NCBI GenBank assembly: GCA_023251515.1
Contig: JAHEYQ010000025.1
Coordinates: forward strand, 1-62,523
Direction: 5' to 3'
DNA length: 62,523 nucleotides
From: Bacteroidales bacterium
Lineage (GTDB): Bacteria > Bacteroidota > Bacteroidia > Bacteroidales > JACABE01
Part shown: in pieces, positions 44,180 to 54,865 of the stretch
Layout: every line of letters starts with the position of its first letter
Numbering within the stretch: position 1 is the stretch's first letter
Notes under the pieces: generated by a model
What the model was told of the DNA's origin: nothing
What the model saw: only the letters and a program-made list of their open reading frames with translations
Database searches by the model: none
Position numbers and translations under genes: made by a program

Positions 44180-44646
44180 GTTTTCCTGATTTCGCGGGTA
44201 TGTATTGCATAAAAAGCAATAAATGATGCTGTTGTAATAAATTCCATAAAAGAAAACGGAATACCTTTGATGAAAATCATAGGTAACATCAGCATAATAA
44301 TTTGTGCAATAGCATAAAAATGAAAACCTTGTTTTTTCATTTTCAGTATCAGATATGCTCCATAAAACGAAGAAATATTCAACAATAATGAGATGAAAAA
44401 ATAAAATCTTCCGGCAGACATCATTATTAATAGCATCTGTTTCATGTCTTTATATTCAGGGGGAAAGTTCATTTCTGGGATTAATATTTTGTAATTTTCG
44501 AAAAATACAGAAAGAAACAAGTTTACAATTATACCCAAACCACTCCAGATAAAAGTTAAATAGCACAATATCTTTAGAAATTTATCCTGATTTTTTTGTT
44601 TATTATCTTCTTGATTTTCGGTAAAAAAATTATTTTGTTCTTCCAT
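44176..44646 (-). CDS. Small four-helix membrane protein, unknown function
   Basis: The 156-residue protein has a polar, Asn/Gln-rich N-terminus, then four hydrophobic segments (LKILCYLTFIWSGLGII, YFFISLLLNISSFYGAY, FYAIAQIIMLMLPMIF, TASFIAFYAI). I do not recognise a characterised family. Small DUF4064-like membrane proteins of this shape are common in Bacteroidota. It converges on the lamin-tail gene, with which it shares 4 bases. Confidence 0.6.
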   Translation of the reverse strand: MEEQNNFFTENQEDNKQKNQDKFLKILCYLTFIWSGLGIIVNLFLSVFFENYKILIPEMNFPPEYKDMKQMLLIMMSAGRFYFFISLLLNISSFYGAYLILKMKKQGFHFYAIAQIIMLMLPMIFIKGIPFSFMEFITTASFIAFYAIHTREIRKT

Positions 44647-44667
44647 TTTTAAGTAAAATTAAAAAAA

Positions 44668-44675
44668 CAAAATTA
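44668..44675 (-). promoter_or_regulatory. -7 promoter element for the small membrane protein
   Basis: The minus strand reads TAATTTTG, matching TAnnTTTG, 21 bases before the start codon. Confidence 0.4.
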
Positions 44676-44694
44676 CAAAAAAGGCGTTTATAAA

Positions 44695-44725
44695 TTTGTA
44701 ATTTTAGTAAATAGTTGTAAATTTG
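44695..44725 (+). promoter_or_regulatory. -33/-7 promoter for the rlpA-like gene
   Basis: TTTG at 44695-44698 and TAAATTTG at 44718-44725 have exactly 19 bases between them, the consensus spacing for the Bacteroidota primary sigma factor. Confidence 0.65.
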
Positions 44726-44744
44726 ACTTTTAAATAAAAAGAAC

Positions 44745-45422
44745 ATGCTAAAGGGTTTTGTTTTTTGTTTTCTTATATTATTGTCAATGATAGCTTTGCC
44801 GCAAAATCATAAGATTTTGGGTGCAAAAGTTACCTATTATTCAAAGAAATTTGATGGCAGAAAAACGTATAGTGGCGAGAGATTTAATTCAAATTTATAT
44901 ACTGCAGCTCATAGGAGTTTTCCTTTGCAATCGCTGGTAAGAATTGTAAATCCTAAAAACAACAAGCAAGTAATCGTTCGTATAAATGATCGTTTCAGAA
45001 AAAAAAATTTTATTGACGTTACCTATATTGCTGCTGAGAAATTGGGAGTTTTGCGAGAAGGAACTGCAAATGTCAAAATTCAATTACTTGACTCATCTTA
45101 TACAAAAGAATATATCAGTCAGGCGTTTATAGAAACTAATAAAAAAATTGTAAATGCTGACACTTCTTTATTATTAACGGATACAACAAAGCATTTTTAT
45201 ATAAGAATAGCAAGTTTGAAAATAAAGAAAAATGCAGATTTGTTCATCACTCATAAATTGCCAAAAGAATATAAAAATCAGGCATTTATTAAAAAATCCA
45301 GCTATCACAAAAAACCACTTTACAAAATCATGATAGGTCCTTATCAGTCGAAAGATGAAGCTGCTGAAATTTTAAGTAAGCTTTATAAAAAATATAAAGA
45401 TGCTAGTATTATAAGTTATTGA
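44745..45422 (+). CDS. rlpA: RlpA-family protein with double-psi beta-barrel and SPOR domain
   Basis: The 225-residue protein has a signal peptide ending near LPQN. A double-psi beta-barrel typical of RlpA covers about 25-118 (VTYYSKKFDGRKTYSGERF, YTAAHRSFPL, VRINDRF, IDVTYIAAEKLGV). A C-terminal SPOR domain (about 145-225) would bind denuded septal peptidoglycan (YKIMIGPYQSKDEAAEIL). RlpA cuts glycan strands or interacts with the septum during division. The gene appears monocistronic with a clean promoter. Confidence 0.87.
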   Translation: MLKGFVFCFLILLSMIALPQNHKILGAKVTYYSKKFDGRKTYSGERFNSNLYTAAHRSFPLQSLVRIVNPKNNKQVIVRINDRFRKKNFIDVTYIAAEKLGVLREGTANVKIQLLDSSYTKEYISQAFIETNKKIVNADTSLLLTDTTKHFYIRIASLKIKKNADLFITHKLPKEYKNQAFIKKSSYHKKPLYKIMIGPYQSKDEAAEILSKLYKKYKDASIISY

Positions 45423-45468
45423 TAATAAAAATTTTACTATATTTAAAAACAGCAAAAACCTGATTACA

Positions 45469-46797
45469 TTGCAAAATATTAAGGAATATAAAAAAATATG
45501 GGCAATATCTGCACCAATCATGTTGAGTTTGCTGGCACAGAATATTGTAAATATTACAGATACTGCATTTTTGGGCAGGGTAGGAGAGGTTGAATTGGGT
45601 GCATCTGCACTTGCAGGCTTATATTATTTTTGTTTTTATATGATTGGCTTTGGCTTCGGAAGTGGTTTGCAAATAGTTGTTTCGAGAAGAAAAGGCGAAA
45701 AAAACGATTCTGCTATTGGAACAGTTATTGACAATGGAATATATTTTCTTTTCTTTCTGGCTGTCTTTCTGATTATTTTATCTCTTTTGTTTGCACCTTC
45801 TTTTTTTCGATATTCAATTTCATCAGAAGCTATTCTAAAACAATCGGTTGTATTTTTAGATTACAGAATCTGGGGCTTGTTTTTTGCATTTTGTAATATT
45901 GTTTTCCGCTCATTTTTTGTAGGAATTGCCAATACACGTTATCTTACTTATAATGCTGTAATAATGGCTGGTTTAAATATTATACTGGATTATATTCTTA
46001 TTTTCGGAAAATTTGGATTTCCAGAAATGGGATTGAAAGGTGCTGCTATAGCTTCGGTAATATCTGAAGCAGCTGCGGCTATCTTTTTTGTTATAATAGT
46101 TCTTCGTAATAAAAACTTAAGGATTTATAATCTATTTCGCTTTTTAAAACCACAAATTCAATTGATTAATTCTGTGTTGGGTGTTTCTTTTTATATTATG
46201 CTTCAATTTTTTATTTCATTGGGAGGTTGGTTTGTTTTCTTTTTAATTATAGAAAAAACCGGTGAACGTTCGCTTGCTATTTCCAATGTAATACGTAGCA
46301 TTTATATGCTTTTGATGATACCGGTTTGGGGTTATTGTTCAGCAGTAAGTTCATTGGTTAGTAGCCGAATTGGTGAAGGCAAATCGGATGAAGTGATTCT
46401 TGTTATTAAGAGAGTTACTATTATGAGTTTTATAACTACCTCTTTATTAATAATTTTAGTAGGTATTTTTCCAAATTTTGCATTATCTGTTTATACATCC
46501 GATATTAGTTTTATTAAAGATGGAATTGCTTCATTATATGTTGTTTTGGGAGCTACGGTAATTTTTTCTTTAACAATGATATCTTTCAATGCAATTTCAG
46601 GAACAGCTAACACTAACATTTCACTTTATATTGAAGTAATTACCATTTTTATTTATTTGCTTGCTGCATGGCTTTTTGACCGATATTATGCAAAACCGGA
46701 AATTATCTGGTGTTCTGAATATATTTATTACCTTTTTACCGGAGCTTTTTCAATAGTCTATTTGTGGAAAGGAAACTGGAAAAACAAAAGGATTTAG
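45469..46797 (+). CDS. MATE-family efflux transporter
   Basis: The 442-residue protein has twelve hydrophobic segments. The N-terminus WAISAPIMLSLLAQNIVNITDTAFLGRVG is a MATE hallmark, and a second copy of the motif lies in the C-terminal half (GTANTNISLYIEV). MATE proteins export drugs or metabolites using sodium or proton gradients. The start is the TTG at 45469; the next ATG would cut off the first helix. The gap to the rlpA-like gene is 46 bases. Confidence 0.87.
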   Translation: MQNIKEYKKIWAISAPIMLSLLAQNIVNITDTAFLGRVGEVELGASALAGLYYFCFYMIGFGFGSGLQIVVSRRKGEKNDSAIGTVIDNGIYFLFFLAVFLIILSLLFAPSFFRYSISSEAILKQSVVFLDYRIWGLFFAFCNIVFRSFFVGIANTRYLTYNAVIMAGLNIILDYILIFGKFGFPEMGLKGAAIASVISEAAAAIFFVIIVLRNKNLRIYNLFRFLKPQIQLINSVLGVSFYIMLQFFISLGGWFVFFLIIEKTGERSLAISNVIRSIYMLLMIPVWGYCSAVSSLVSSRIGEGKSDEVILVIKRVTIMSFITTSLLIILVGIFPNFALSVYTSDISFIKDGIASLYVVLGATVIFSLTMISFNAISGTANTNISLYIEVITIFIYLLAAWLFDRYYAKPEIIWCSEYIYYLFTGAFSIVYLWKGNWKNKRI

Positions 46798-46850
46798 TAC
46801 AATTTGTTAATTTACACCTTATAATATATAGTAGATTTGAACAAAATTTG

Positions 46851-46858
46851 TATTTTTG
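46851..46858 (+). promoter_or_regulatory. -7 promoter element for ruvA
   Basis: TATTTTTG fits TAnnTTTG and lies about 47 bases before the ruvA ATG. Confidence 0.5.
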
Positions 46859-46905
46859 CATCTTTCTATAAATTTATGGAATAATTTAATTACTAAAATC
46901 CGGAT

Positions 46906-47490
46906 ATGTATTCTTATTTTCAGGGAAAATTAGTTGAAAAGACACCAACATATGCAGTAATTGACTGTAATGGTGTTGCTTATATGATTCACATTTCTTT
47001 AAATACTTTTTCTAAAATAAAAGATGAAGAGAAATGTAAATTATATACACATCTTTCAATAAAAGAAGATGCACATACTTTATACGGATTTTTTGATGAG
47101 GCTGAAAGAATTTTGTTTCGCCATCTGATTAGTGTTTCGGGTGTTGGGACTAACACTGCCCGAATGATGCTTTCATCTTTATCTCCTTTGGAAATTACAA
47201 ATGCAATTATTGCAAATAATGTTTCTGTATTACAGTCAATAAAAGGAATTGGAGGAAAAACAGCCCAAAGAATAATACTTGATTTGAAAGATAAAATAGC
47301 CAAAATATCAAGCGATAAAGATTTTTTAGTTGTAGAACACAATACAAAACGCGAAGAAGCGTTATCTGCTTTGGTGATGTTAGGCTTTAATAAAATCGCT
47401 GTTGAGAAAATGCTCGACAAAATTATTCGTTCGGAAGCAGCTACTATAACTGTGGAACAACTTATCAAACTGGCTTTAAAGAATTTATAA
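46906..47490 (+). CDS. ruvA: Holliday junction branch-migration protein RuvA
   Basis: RuvA binds four-way DNA junctions and loads the RuvB motor. The 194-residue protein has the three domains: an N-terminal OB fold (YFQGKLVEKTPTYAVID), the helix-hairpin-helix domain (ISVSGVGTNTARMML, IKGIGGKTAQRIILDLK) and the C-terminal UBA-like domain (REEALSALVMLGFNK). Length and order are normal. It lies 55 bases before sprA, an adjacency also seen in other T9SS bacteria. Confidence 0.96.
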   Translation: MYSYFQGKLVEKTPTYAVIDCNGVAYMIHISLNTFSKIKDEEKCKLYTHLSIKEDAHTLYGFFDEAERILFRHLISVSGVGTNTARMMLSSLSPLEITNAIIANNVSVLQSIKGIGGKTAQRIILDLKDKIAKISSDKDFLVVEHNTKREEALSALVMLGFNKIAVEKMLDKIIRSEAATITVEQLIKLALKNL

Positions 47491-47545
47491 ACATAAAAAC
47501 AAAATTGTTAATCCGATTTTGTTTACTAAAATATTAAAAAACTAA

Positions 47546-50500
47546 GTGCGAATAACAAGGTATATTGTAAGTTTACTTTTTATAACTACTTTAGCTGCAT
47601 TCATTTTTCAGATACCTTTAACTAAAGGAAAATCTGTTGGTGCAGATTCATTTAGATATTATCCACAGAATCTGGAAATTACTCCTCCGGATTCTAATCT
47701 CCATTATCCTATTCCAAATGGAAATGAACCTTTTAATGGGAGTCCTGCTAAGCATCCATTATATTTGAGTAATCCTTCAAATGTCTCTGATAGTGTTGTT
47801 TATGATCCAATTAATAATCAATATATTTTTCAAAGCAAAATGGGTGATATTAATTATAATACTCCCAATACCATGACTTTTGAAGAATATCAGAAATTTG
47901 ATATGGACAGAGCTTTGCAAGGATATTGGCGCGATCGTTCTAAAGCTGCAAATGCTGGAAACCGTGGAGGTTTGATACCTCAACTTAAAGTTGGTGGCGA
48001 AGTTTTTGATAAAATTTTCGGTAGCAATACCATTGATATTCGTCCTCAAGGTTCAGCTGAATTAATTTTCGGAATCATTGGTAATAAGCGCGAAGATCCT
48101 TCATTGGATATTCGTCAGCGTAGTACAACAAATTTCGATTTTCAGGAAAAAATTCAAATGAGTGTTATTGCAAAAATTGGTGATAAAATTGAATTTAAAA
48201 CCAATTACAATACTGAGTCGATGTTTTCATTTGAAAATAAACTAAAACTTAGGTATGAAGGAAAAGAAGATGAAATTCTTCAACTACTCGAAGCTGGCGA
48301 TGTAAATCTGCCTTTAAATACAACTTTAATTCAAGGAAGTCAGAGCCTTTTTGGTATCAAAACAAAATTGAAATTTGGAAGGACCACCGTTACAGGTGTA
48401 TTTTCTGAACAAAAAGGTGAAACGAAAAACATTACAGTACAGGGTGGTGCCGAAACCAACAAATTTTTCTTTAAAGCCGATCAATATGAAGAAAACCGAC
48501 ATTTCTTCCTTTCCCAGTATTTCAGAAACAATTATAATACAGCGCTTTCTTCATTACCTATTATAGGTTCAAATGTTAATATTGTAAAAATTGAAGTTTG
48601 GCGCACCAATATTGGCGCACCTACTACTAATAATCGCAATATTGTTGCTTTTACCGATTTGGGTGAAAATGTTCCTAGTAACCCAAATATAATGGGACAT
48701 CAAGGTGTGTTCCCTTACAATAATTCGAATACTTTGCTTGAAAACATTGCCACTGATACTGCTAAGTTGCAGAATATTAACCTTGTGGGTGATTATTTGA
48801 AAAATCCTCCAATAAATTTTGTTTCTGGTCAGGATTTTGAAAAAGTGGAGAGTGCTAAAAAATTAGCTCCAACTGAATTTACATTTAATAGCAAATTAGG
48901 TTTTATTTCGCTTAATACTTCTTTAAATTCTGATCAGGTTTTGGCAGTCGCATTCCAATATACAATACTTGGCGATACCACAGTATATCAGGTAGGTCAG
49001 TTCTCCGATCAGGGAATCAGCGATCCTAAAGCATTGATAGTAAAATTAATAAAAAGTACAACACTAAATACCCGTGGTCCACTTTGGAAACTGATGATGA
49101 AAAACGTTTATTCGTTAGGTGCTTATCAGGTTAATAAACAGGATTTTAGATTAAACATTTTATATTCAGGTGATCAGGGTGGTGTACCAACAGGTTATTT
49201 TAATGATGGGCCAAAAAAAGGGATCGCTTTAATAAGACTATTACATCTTGATACCTTGGATGCTCAAATGAATCCGACTGCTGACGGAGTTTTCGATTTT
49301 ATTGATAATGCCGCAACTGCAGGTGGTTTAATTCAAGCAACAAATGGTAGAATTTATTTCCCCTTGATTGAACCATTCGGTAAAGATTTAAGGAATATAT
49401 TACAAGACACAATTTATGCTTCAAGATATTGTTACGACTCACTTTATTCATTAACAAAAACTGAAGCTCAGCAATATCCTGATAAAAATAAATTTATCCT
49501 TGAAGGGTTTTACAAATCTGCTTCGGGTTCTGAAATTTCATTGGGTGGTTTTAATATTCCCCAAGGTTCAGTAAAAGTTACTTCAGGAGGTATTCCTCTT
49601 ACCGAAAATGTTGATTATACGGTCGATTACACTTTGGGTAGGGTAAGAATTATCAATGAAGGTATTTTAAATTCGGGAGCTCCTATTAATATTTCCACAG
49701 AAAGTAATTCGATGTTTAACATCATGACAAAGAGGATGATGGGTATGCATGTGAATTATGAAGTTAATAAAGATTTCAATATTGGTGGTACTATTATGAA
49801 TTTGCATCAAAGTCCGCTAACACAGAAAGTTAACTATGGTGATGAACCAATAAACAATACCATTTGGGGTATTGATTTGGCATATCAGACTGAATCGCGA
49901 TTTTTGACGAAAATGGTAGATGCTTTGCCTTTTATACAAACAAAAGTACCTTCAAAAATTAATTTTTACGGTGAATTTGCCCATTTTATTCCCGGGCATT
50001 CCAGTGCAATTGGTTCTACAGGAACTTCTTATATTGATGATTTTGAGGGAAGTAAATCGAGTATCGACTTAAAAAATTATGGCAATTGGTTTTTGGCAAG
50101 TGTACCTCAAGGGCAAACACAGCAAAATATGTTTCCTGAAACTGCTTGGGATTCATTGGTTTCGGGTTTTAATAGGGCAAAATTGGCTTGGTATGTTATA
50201 GATCCTTCTATTTTTTATCGTTCCGATTCAAAACCTCCAAATGTTAGTAAAAATGATATTTCGCTTCCATATGCAAGAGAAGTTCTTGAATATGAGGTTT
50301 TTCCTAATAAAGAAATTCCAAACGGACAGCCAAGTAATATTTCAATTTTAAATTTGGCTTTTTATCCAAACGAAAGAGGTCCGTATAATTATGATGTTGT
50401 TGGAAAACCCGGTGTTTCAGCAGGTTTAAATCTGGATGGAAAACTAAAAAATCCTGAGCAAAGATGGGCTGGTATCATGCGCAAAATTGAATCAACAGAT

Positions 50501-53500
50501 TTTGAGGCTACTAATGTTGAATACATCGAATTCTGGATGATGGATCCTTTTATAGGCACTGACGGACAAGGTGGGAATCCGATGCATACTGGCGGTCAAT
50601 TGTATTTTAATTTGGGTGATATTTCTGAAGATATATTAAAAGATGGACGTAAGAGTTTTGAAAACGGACTTCCAATTTCGGCTTTGGTAACTAATGTTGA
50701 CACAACTCAATGGGGTAGAGTTCCTAAATTACAGGCTTTAGTAAATTCATTCGACAATAATCCGGCATCAAGAGCTTTTCAGGATGTGGGTTATGACGGT
50801 CTAAACAATATTGATGAGTCTTCATTTTTTGAAAATTCATATTTACAGAAAATTATTAATCTTTATGGAACAGCGTCAACAGCTTATACTTTGGCATCTG
50901 CTGATCCATCAGGTGATAATTATCATTATTTCAGAGGTTCTGATTATGATCAAATACCTCTTTATTCAAGTGTAAATGAACGTTATAAAAACTTCAATGG
51001 ACCCGATGGAAACTCTCCAACTTCTGATCAAAGTCCGGAAAGTTATCCCACTAATGCAACAACAATGCCTAATGTTGAAGATATTAATGCCGATAATACT
51101 TTAAGTGAATCTGAAAATTACTATCAATATGTAATTGATTTGAAACCTACCAAAATGGAAGTAGGTCAAAATTATATTACTGATGTACATCTTGCTCAGG
51201 GAATTCCTTTGGCAAATGGTGCAAAAACCAATGTAAAATGGTATCAGTTTAAAGTACCTGTTCGCACTCCGGATAAAACAGTTGGAAAAATTCAGAACTT
51301 CCAGTCAATCCGTTTCTTAAGAATGTTTTTAAAGGGATTTGACCAAAATATTATTTGTCGTTTTGCAACTTTGGATTTAGTAAAAGGCGAATGGAGAAAA
51401 TACAGCAATCAATTACTCACTCCTGGTGATTATACACCAGCCGATCAATCAGCGACAACATTCAATGTATCAGCTGTTAATATTGAAGAAAACGGAAAAA
51501 GAACACCTATTCCTTATGTGGTTCCTCCTGGTATAGAACGCGAAATAAACAATGCAACTACCAATCTTCAAAAGCTAAACGAACAATCGTTAAGTATGAG
51601 AATTCTGAACTTAGGCGATGGAGATGCAAGAGCAATTTATAAAACGACTGATTTTGATTTCCGCCAGTTCAAAAACCTTAAAATGTATATTCATGCTGAA
51701 AAAGCCAAAGTTGAAGAGGAATTAAATACTGGAGATTTAAAAGTTTTTGTACGTTTAGGTTCAGATTTTACACAGAATTTCTATGAAATTGAAATTCCTG
51801 TTGCATATACACAATGGGGTACAAGCAGTCAACAAGCCGAATTAATCTGGCCTGCAATAAATGAAATGATTATTAATCTGGAAAAGTTGGTAAGCGTGAA
51901 AGAACACCGAAATCAGCTAATCAGATCAGGAAACAATAATGTAAATTACTCTAGTTATTATACTGAAAATGAAGCTAATTACAAATATATTGTGGTTGGT
52001 TCGCCCAGCATAAGCAATGTAAATACAATAATGATCGGCGTCAGAAATCCGAAAAAGCAGAATTTGAGTGATATGGATGATATGTTACCAAAATCTGCCG
52101 AAATCTGGATTAATGAATTGCGATTAACCGATTTTAATGACAAAACCGGTTGGGCTGCAACCGCCAGAGTAAGAGCTAATTTGGCTGATTTGGGTGATGT
52201 AGCTATTTCGGGCACACATTCTACAGCCGGGTTTGGAAGTGTTGAAAAGAAAATTAATGAAACTCAAAAAGAAGATATTACATCTTACGATATTGCAACC
52301 AATCTCGAATTGGGTAAATTCTTTCCTGAAAAAATTGGTTTGAAAATACCAATGCATTATGATTATTCAAAATCAATCAGCAATCCTGAATATAATCCGC
52401 TTGATCCTGATGTGAAACTTGAAAACGATTTAGCAAGTTATCAAACAGAAGCACAGCGTGATTCAATTAAACAATTGGTTCAGGATTATACTACCCGTAA
52501 GAATATCAACTTTATGAATGTTCGAAAAGAAAGAACGGGAAATTCTACAAAAAACAGAGTTTATGATGTTGAAAATTTTGATGTTTCTTACTCTTATGCT
52601 GAAATTTTCAGACGAAATATTGATATTGAGTATGATATAAAGAAAGTATATCGTGGAGGCTTGGGTTATAATTATTCAAAAAGTCCAAAACCTGTAAAAC
52701 CATTCGAAAAAATTGGATTTATAAGTAAGTACAAAGCATTTACATTAATCAAAGATTTTAATTTCTTCTATGAGCCTAAGCTTATGTCGTTCAGAACAGA
52801 AATGACTCGTGAATACAATGAAAATAAGTTGAGAAACAAAAGTGCCGGTTTAATTATTCTGGAACCAACTTTCTTTAAAAAGTTCGATTGGAATAGAATT
52901 TACGGTTTTAAGTTTGATCTTGCAACTTCTTTACAGTTTGAATATAATGCCACAGCCAATGCTACTATTGATGAGCCTCAGGGTAAAATAGATACTAAGC
53001 AAAAACGCGATTCTATCTGGGAAAATATTCTTGATTTTGGTCGAATGCAACGTTTTAATCAAAGTATTAATATTAATTATAATATTCCTGTAAATAAATT
53101 GCCTGGCTTAGATTGGTTATCTTCACAAGCTCGTTATGGTGCTGATTACAAATGGGAAGGATCACCAATGTCATTAAAAAGACTGGGAAATTCAATTGAG
53201 AATAACAATACCAAACAATTGAACGGAAGTGTGAATATGACCACTTTATTTAATAAAATTAAATATCTGGAAAATATTAATAAAAAATCGCAACCACAAC
53301 GTTCGCCAATGATGCCGGGCAGAGGTCGCCCAACCCAAAGAGATGTGCAGATGGAAGCTGCTCAAGTAGCTGAAGATACTGTAAAAAAACCAGTTAATTA
53401 TTTCAAAGAAGTAGCTGATGGTGTTTTAAGATTCATTATGGGTTTTAAAACTGCATCTATAAGTTTTACAGAAAACAATGGGACTTTCCTTCCCGGATTT

Positions 53501-54796
53501 TTACCTGATCCGGAAGCTGTTGGAAATAATTGGAGCCAAAATGCACCAGGAATGGGATTTATTTTGGGTTCACAAGCTGATATCCGTGAAAAGGCAAAAG
53601 ATAATCATTGGTTATCAAAAGATACGCTTCAAAATAATGCATATATGACTAAATACTCAAATTCAGTTAATGCCAGAGCAAGTTTTGAACCTATTAATGA
53701 TTTGAAAATAGAATTTACGGCAAACAGAACTTATTCTGAAAATCATAGTGAATACTATAAAGCCAATGCTGAAGGTAAATTTGTACCTTCATCTCCCACA
53801 ACCACAGGAAGTTTCAGCATTTCTTATATGACCATTTCTACCGCTTTTACCGGTGATAATGAAGATAATTCGAATGCAACTTTTAATAAATTTTTAGAAT
53901 ACAGAAGCACCATTGCCAGCAGATTATCTAATCAGAATCCGAATTCATACAATCAGGCTCTTGTAATGGATACCCTTACAGGAACTTATTTCCCTTATGG
54001 TTATGGTCCTACTTCACAGGAAGTTCTGATACCTGCTTTTTTGGCAGCATACTCAGGCAGAGATCCAAATGGAATCGGATTGAATCCTTTTCCCAAAATA
54101 CCTATTCCAAACTGGACTTTAAATTATACTGGTTTAAGTAAATTAAAAATGTTCAAAAAAACATTCAGAACTATTACAATATCAAATGCTTACCGTTCAA
54201 GCTATAGCATTGGTTCTTATGCTACCAATATACTTTATAAAGAAGATCAGAATGGATTTCAGTTTGTAAGAAACAATACAGGTAATTTTATATCACAAAA
54301 ACAAATAGATCAGGTAACTATTACAGAGCAATTTAGTCCGCTTATTAAGATTGAATTATCATGGGTAAATAGTTTATTGACCAATATAGAATTCAAAAAA
54401 TCCAGAAATCTATCTTTAAGTTTTGTGAATAATCAATTAACAGAACTAACAAGTAATGAGTTTATTATAGGTTTGGGTTATCGATTTAAAGATGTGGAAA
54501 TCAGAATTAAAACCAGTGGATCAACCAAACCGTTAAAAAGTGATATAAATATCAAATGTGATTTTTCTATCCGTTCAAATAAAACAATTTTACGAAGGAT
54601 AGATCAGAATATCAATCAGATTTCAACCGGTCAACAGGTTATTTCATTAAATTTCTCCGCTGATTATCAATTGAATGAAAGGTTTACCTTAAGAGCATTC
54701 TTCGATAAGGTTATCAACAACCCATATATTTCTTCAACTTTCCCAAATTCGACTACAAATGCAGGATTTAGTTTAAGATTTTCATTAGCTCAATAA
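47546..54796 (+). CDS. sprA: T9SS outer-membrane translocon protein SprA (Sov)
   Basis: SprA forms the very large outer-membrane barrel through which T9SS cargo leaves the cell and is required for gliding in motile members. The 2416-residue length fits the family. The start is a GTG at 47546, since the next ATG lies far downstream; a hydrophobic signal (RYIVSLLFITTLAAFIF) follows. Two SprA N-terminal-type modules are seen, near residues 130-500 (RGGLIPQLKVGGEVFDKIFG, IDIRPQGSAEL, KIGDKIEFKTNYNTE) and near 750-1200 (FEGSKSSIDL, an EYIEFWMMDPF segment). The C-terminal part is beta-barrel sequence ending FSLRFSLAQ. gcvH follows 69 bases downstream with its own promoter. Confidence 0.96.
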   Translation: MRITRYIVSLLFITTLAAFIFQIPLTKGKSVGADSFRYYPQNLEITPPDSNLHYPIPNGNEPFNGSPAKHPLYLSNPSNVSDSVVYDPINNQYIFQSKMGDINYNTPNTMTFEEYQKFDMDRALQGYWRDRSKAANAGNRGGLIPQLKVGGEVFDKIFGSNTIDIRPQGSAELIFGIIGNKREDPSLDIRQRSTTNFDFQEKIQMSVIAKIGDKIEFKTNYNTESMFSFENKLKLRYEGKEDEILQLLEAGDVNLPLNTTLIQGSQSLFGIKTKLKFGRTTVTGVFSEQKGETKNITVQGGAETNKFFFKADQYEENRHFFLSQYFRNNYNTALSSLPIIGSNVNIVKIEVWRTNIGAPTTNNRNIVAFTDLGENVPSNPNIMGHQGVFPYNNSNTLLENIATDTAKLQNINLVGDYLKNPPINFVSGQDFEKVESAKKLAPTEFTFNSKLGFISLNTSLNSDQVLAVAFQYTILGDTTVYQVGQFSDQGISDPKALIVKLIKSTTLNTRGPLWKLMMKNVYSLGAYQVNKQDFRLNILYSGDQGGVPTGYFNDGPKKGIALIRLLHLDTLDAQMNPTADGVFDFIDNAATAGGLIQATNGRIYFPLIEPFGKDLRNILQDTIYASRYCYDSLYSLTKTEAQQYPDKNKFILEGFYKSASGSEISLGGFNIPQGSVKVTSGGIPLTENVDYTVDYTLGRVRIINEGILNSGAPINISTESNSMFNIMTKRMMGMHVNYEVNKDFNIGGTIMNLHQSPLTQKVNYGDEPINNTIWGIDLAYQTESRFLTKMVDALPFIQTKVPSKINFYGEFAHFIPGHSSAIGSTGTSYIDDFEGSKSSIDLKNYGNWFLASVPQGQTQQNMFPETAWDSLVSGFNRAKLAWYVIDPSIFYRSDSKPPNVSKNDISLPYAREVLEYEVFPNKEIPNGQPSNISILNLAFYPNERGPYNYDVVGKPGVSAGLNLDGKLKNPEQRWAGIMRKIESTDFEATNVEYIEFWMMDPFIGTDGQGGNPMHTGGQLYFNLGDISEDILKDGRKSFENGLPISALVTNVDTTQWGRVPKLQALVNSFDNNPASRAFQDVGYDGLNNIDESSFFENSYLQKIINLYGTASTAYTLASADPSGDNYHYFRGSDYDQIPLYSSVNERYKNFNGPDGNSPTSDQSPESYPTNATTMPNVEDINADNTLSESENYYQYVIDLKPTKMEVGQNYITDVHLAQGIPLANGAKTNVKWYQFKVPVRTPDKTVGKIQNFQSIRFLRMFLKGFDQNIICRFATLDLVKGEWRKYSNQLLTPGDYTPADQSATTFNVSAVNIEENGKRTPIPYVVPPGIEREINNATTNLQKLNEQSLSMRILNLGDGDARAIYKTTDFDFRQFKNLKMYIHAEKAKVEEELNTGDLKVFVRLGSDFTQNFYEIEIPVAYTQWGTSSQQAELIWPAINEMIINLEKLVSVKEHRNQLIRSGNNNVNYSSYYTENEANYKYIVVGSPSISNVNTIMIGVRNPKKQNLSDMDDMLPKSAEIWINELRLTDFNDKTGWAATARVRANLADLGDVAISGTHSTAGFGSVEKKINETQKEDITSYDIATNLELGKFFPEKIGLKIPMHYDYSKSISNPEYNPLDPDVKLENDLASYQTEAQRDSIKQLVQDYTTRKNINFMNVRKERTGNSTKNRVYDVENFDVSYSYAEIFRRNIDIEYDIKKVYRGGLGYNYSKSPKPVKPFEKIGFISKYKAFTLIKDFNFFYEPKLMSFRTEMTREYNENKLRNKSAGLIILEPTFFKKFDWNRIYGFKFDLATSLQFEYNATANATIDEPQGKIDTKQKRDSIWENILDFGRMQRFNQSININYNIPVNKLPGLDWLSSQARYGADYKWEGSPMSLKRLGNSIENNNTKQLNGSVNMTTLFNKIKYLENINKKSQPQRSPMMPGRGRPTQRDVQMEAAQVAEDTVKKPVNYFKEVADGVLRFIMGFKTASISFTENNGTFLPGFLPDPEAVGNNWSQNAPGMGFILGSQADIREKAKDNHWLSKDTLQNNAYMTKYSNSVNARASFEPINDLKIEFTANRTYSENHSEYYKANAEGKFVPSSPTTTGSFSISYMTISTAFTGDNEDNSNATFNKFLEYRSTIASRLSNQNPNSYNQALVMDTLTGTYFPYGYGPTSQEVLIPAFLAAYSGRDPNGIGLNPFPKIPIPNWTLNYTGLSKLKMFKKTFRTITISNAYRSSYSIGSYATNILYKEDQNGFQFVRNNTGNFISQKQIDQVTITEQFSPLIKIELSWVNSLLTNIEFKKSRNLSLSFVNNQLTELTSNEFIIGLGYRFKDVEIRIKTSGSTKPLKSDINIKCDFSIRSNKTILRRIDQNINQISTGQQVISLNFSADYQLNERFTLRAFFDKVINNPYISSTFPNSTTNAGFSLRFSLAQ

Positions 54797-54832
54797 AATG
54801 ATAAAAAAAATGATGGATATTAAAAAAAGTTG

Positions 54833-54840
54833 TAATTTTG
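54833..54840 (+). promoter_or_regulatory. -7 promoter element for gcvH
   Basis: TAATTTTG fits TAnnTTTG and lies 25 bases before the gcvH ATG. Confidence 0.5.
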
Positions 54841-54865
54841 AAAATTAAAAAAAATCAATAATAAA

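Noticed and set aside
47777..48049. Antisense frame inside sprA
   Set aside because: It is a shadow of the sprA coding strand; the sprA frame carries clear family motifs.
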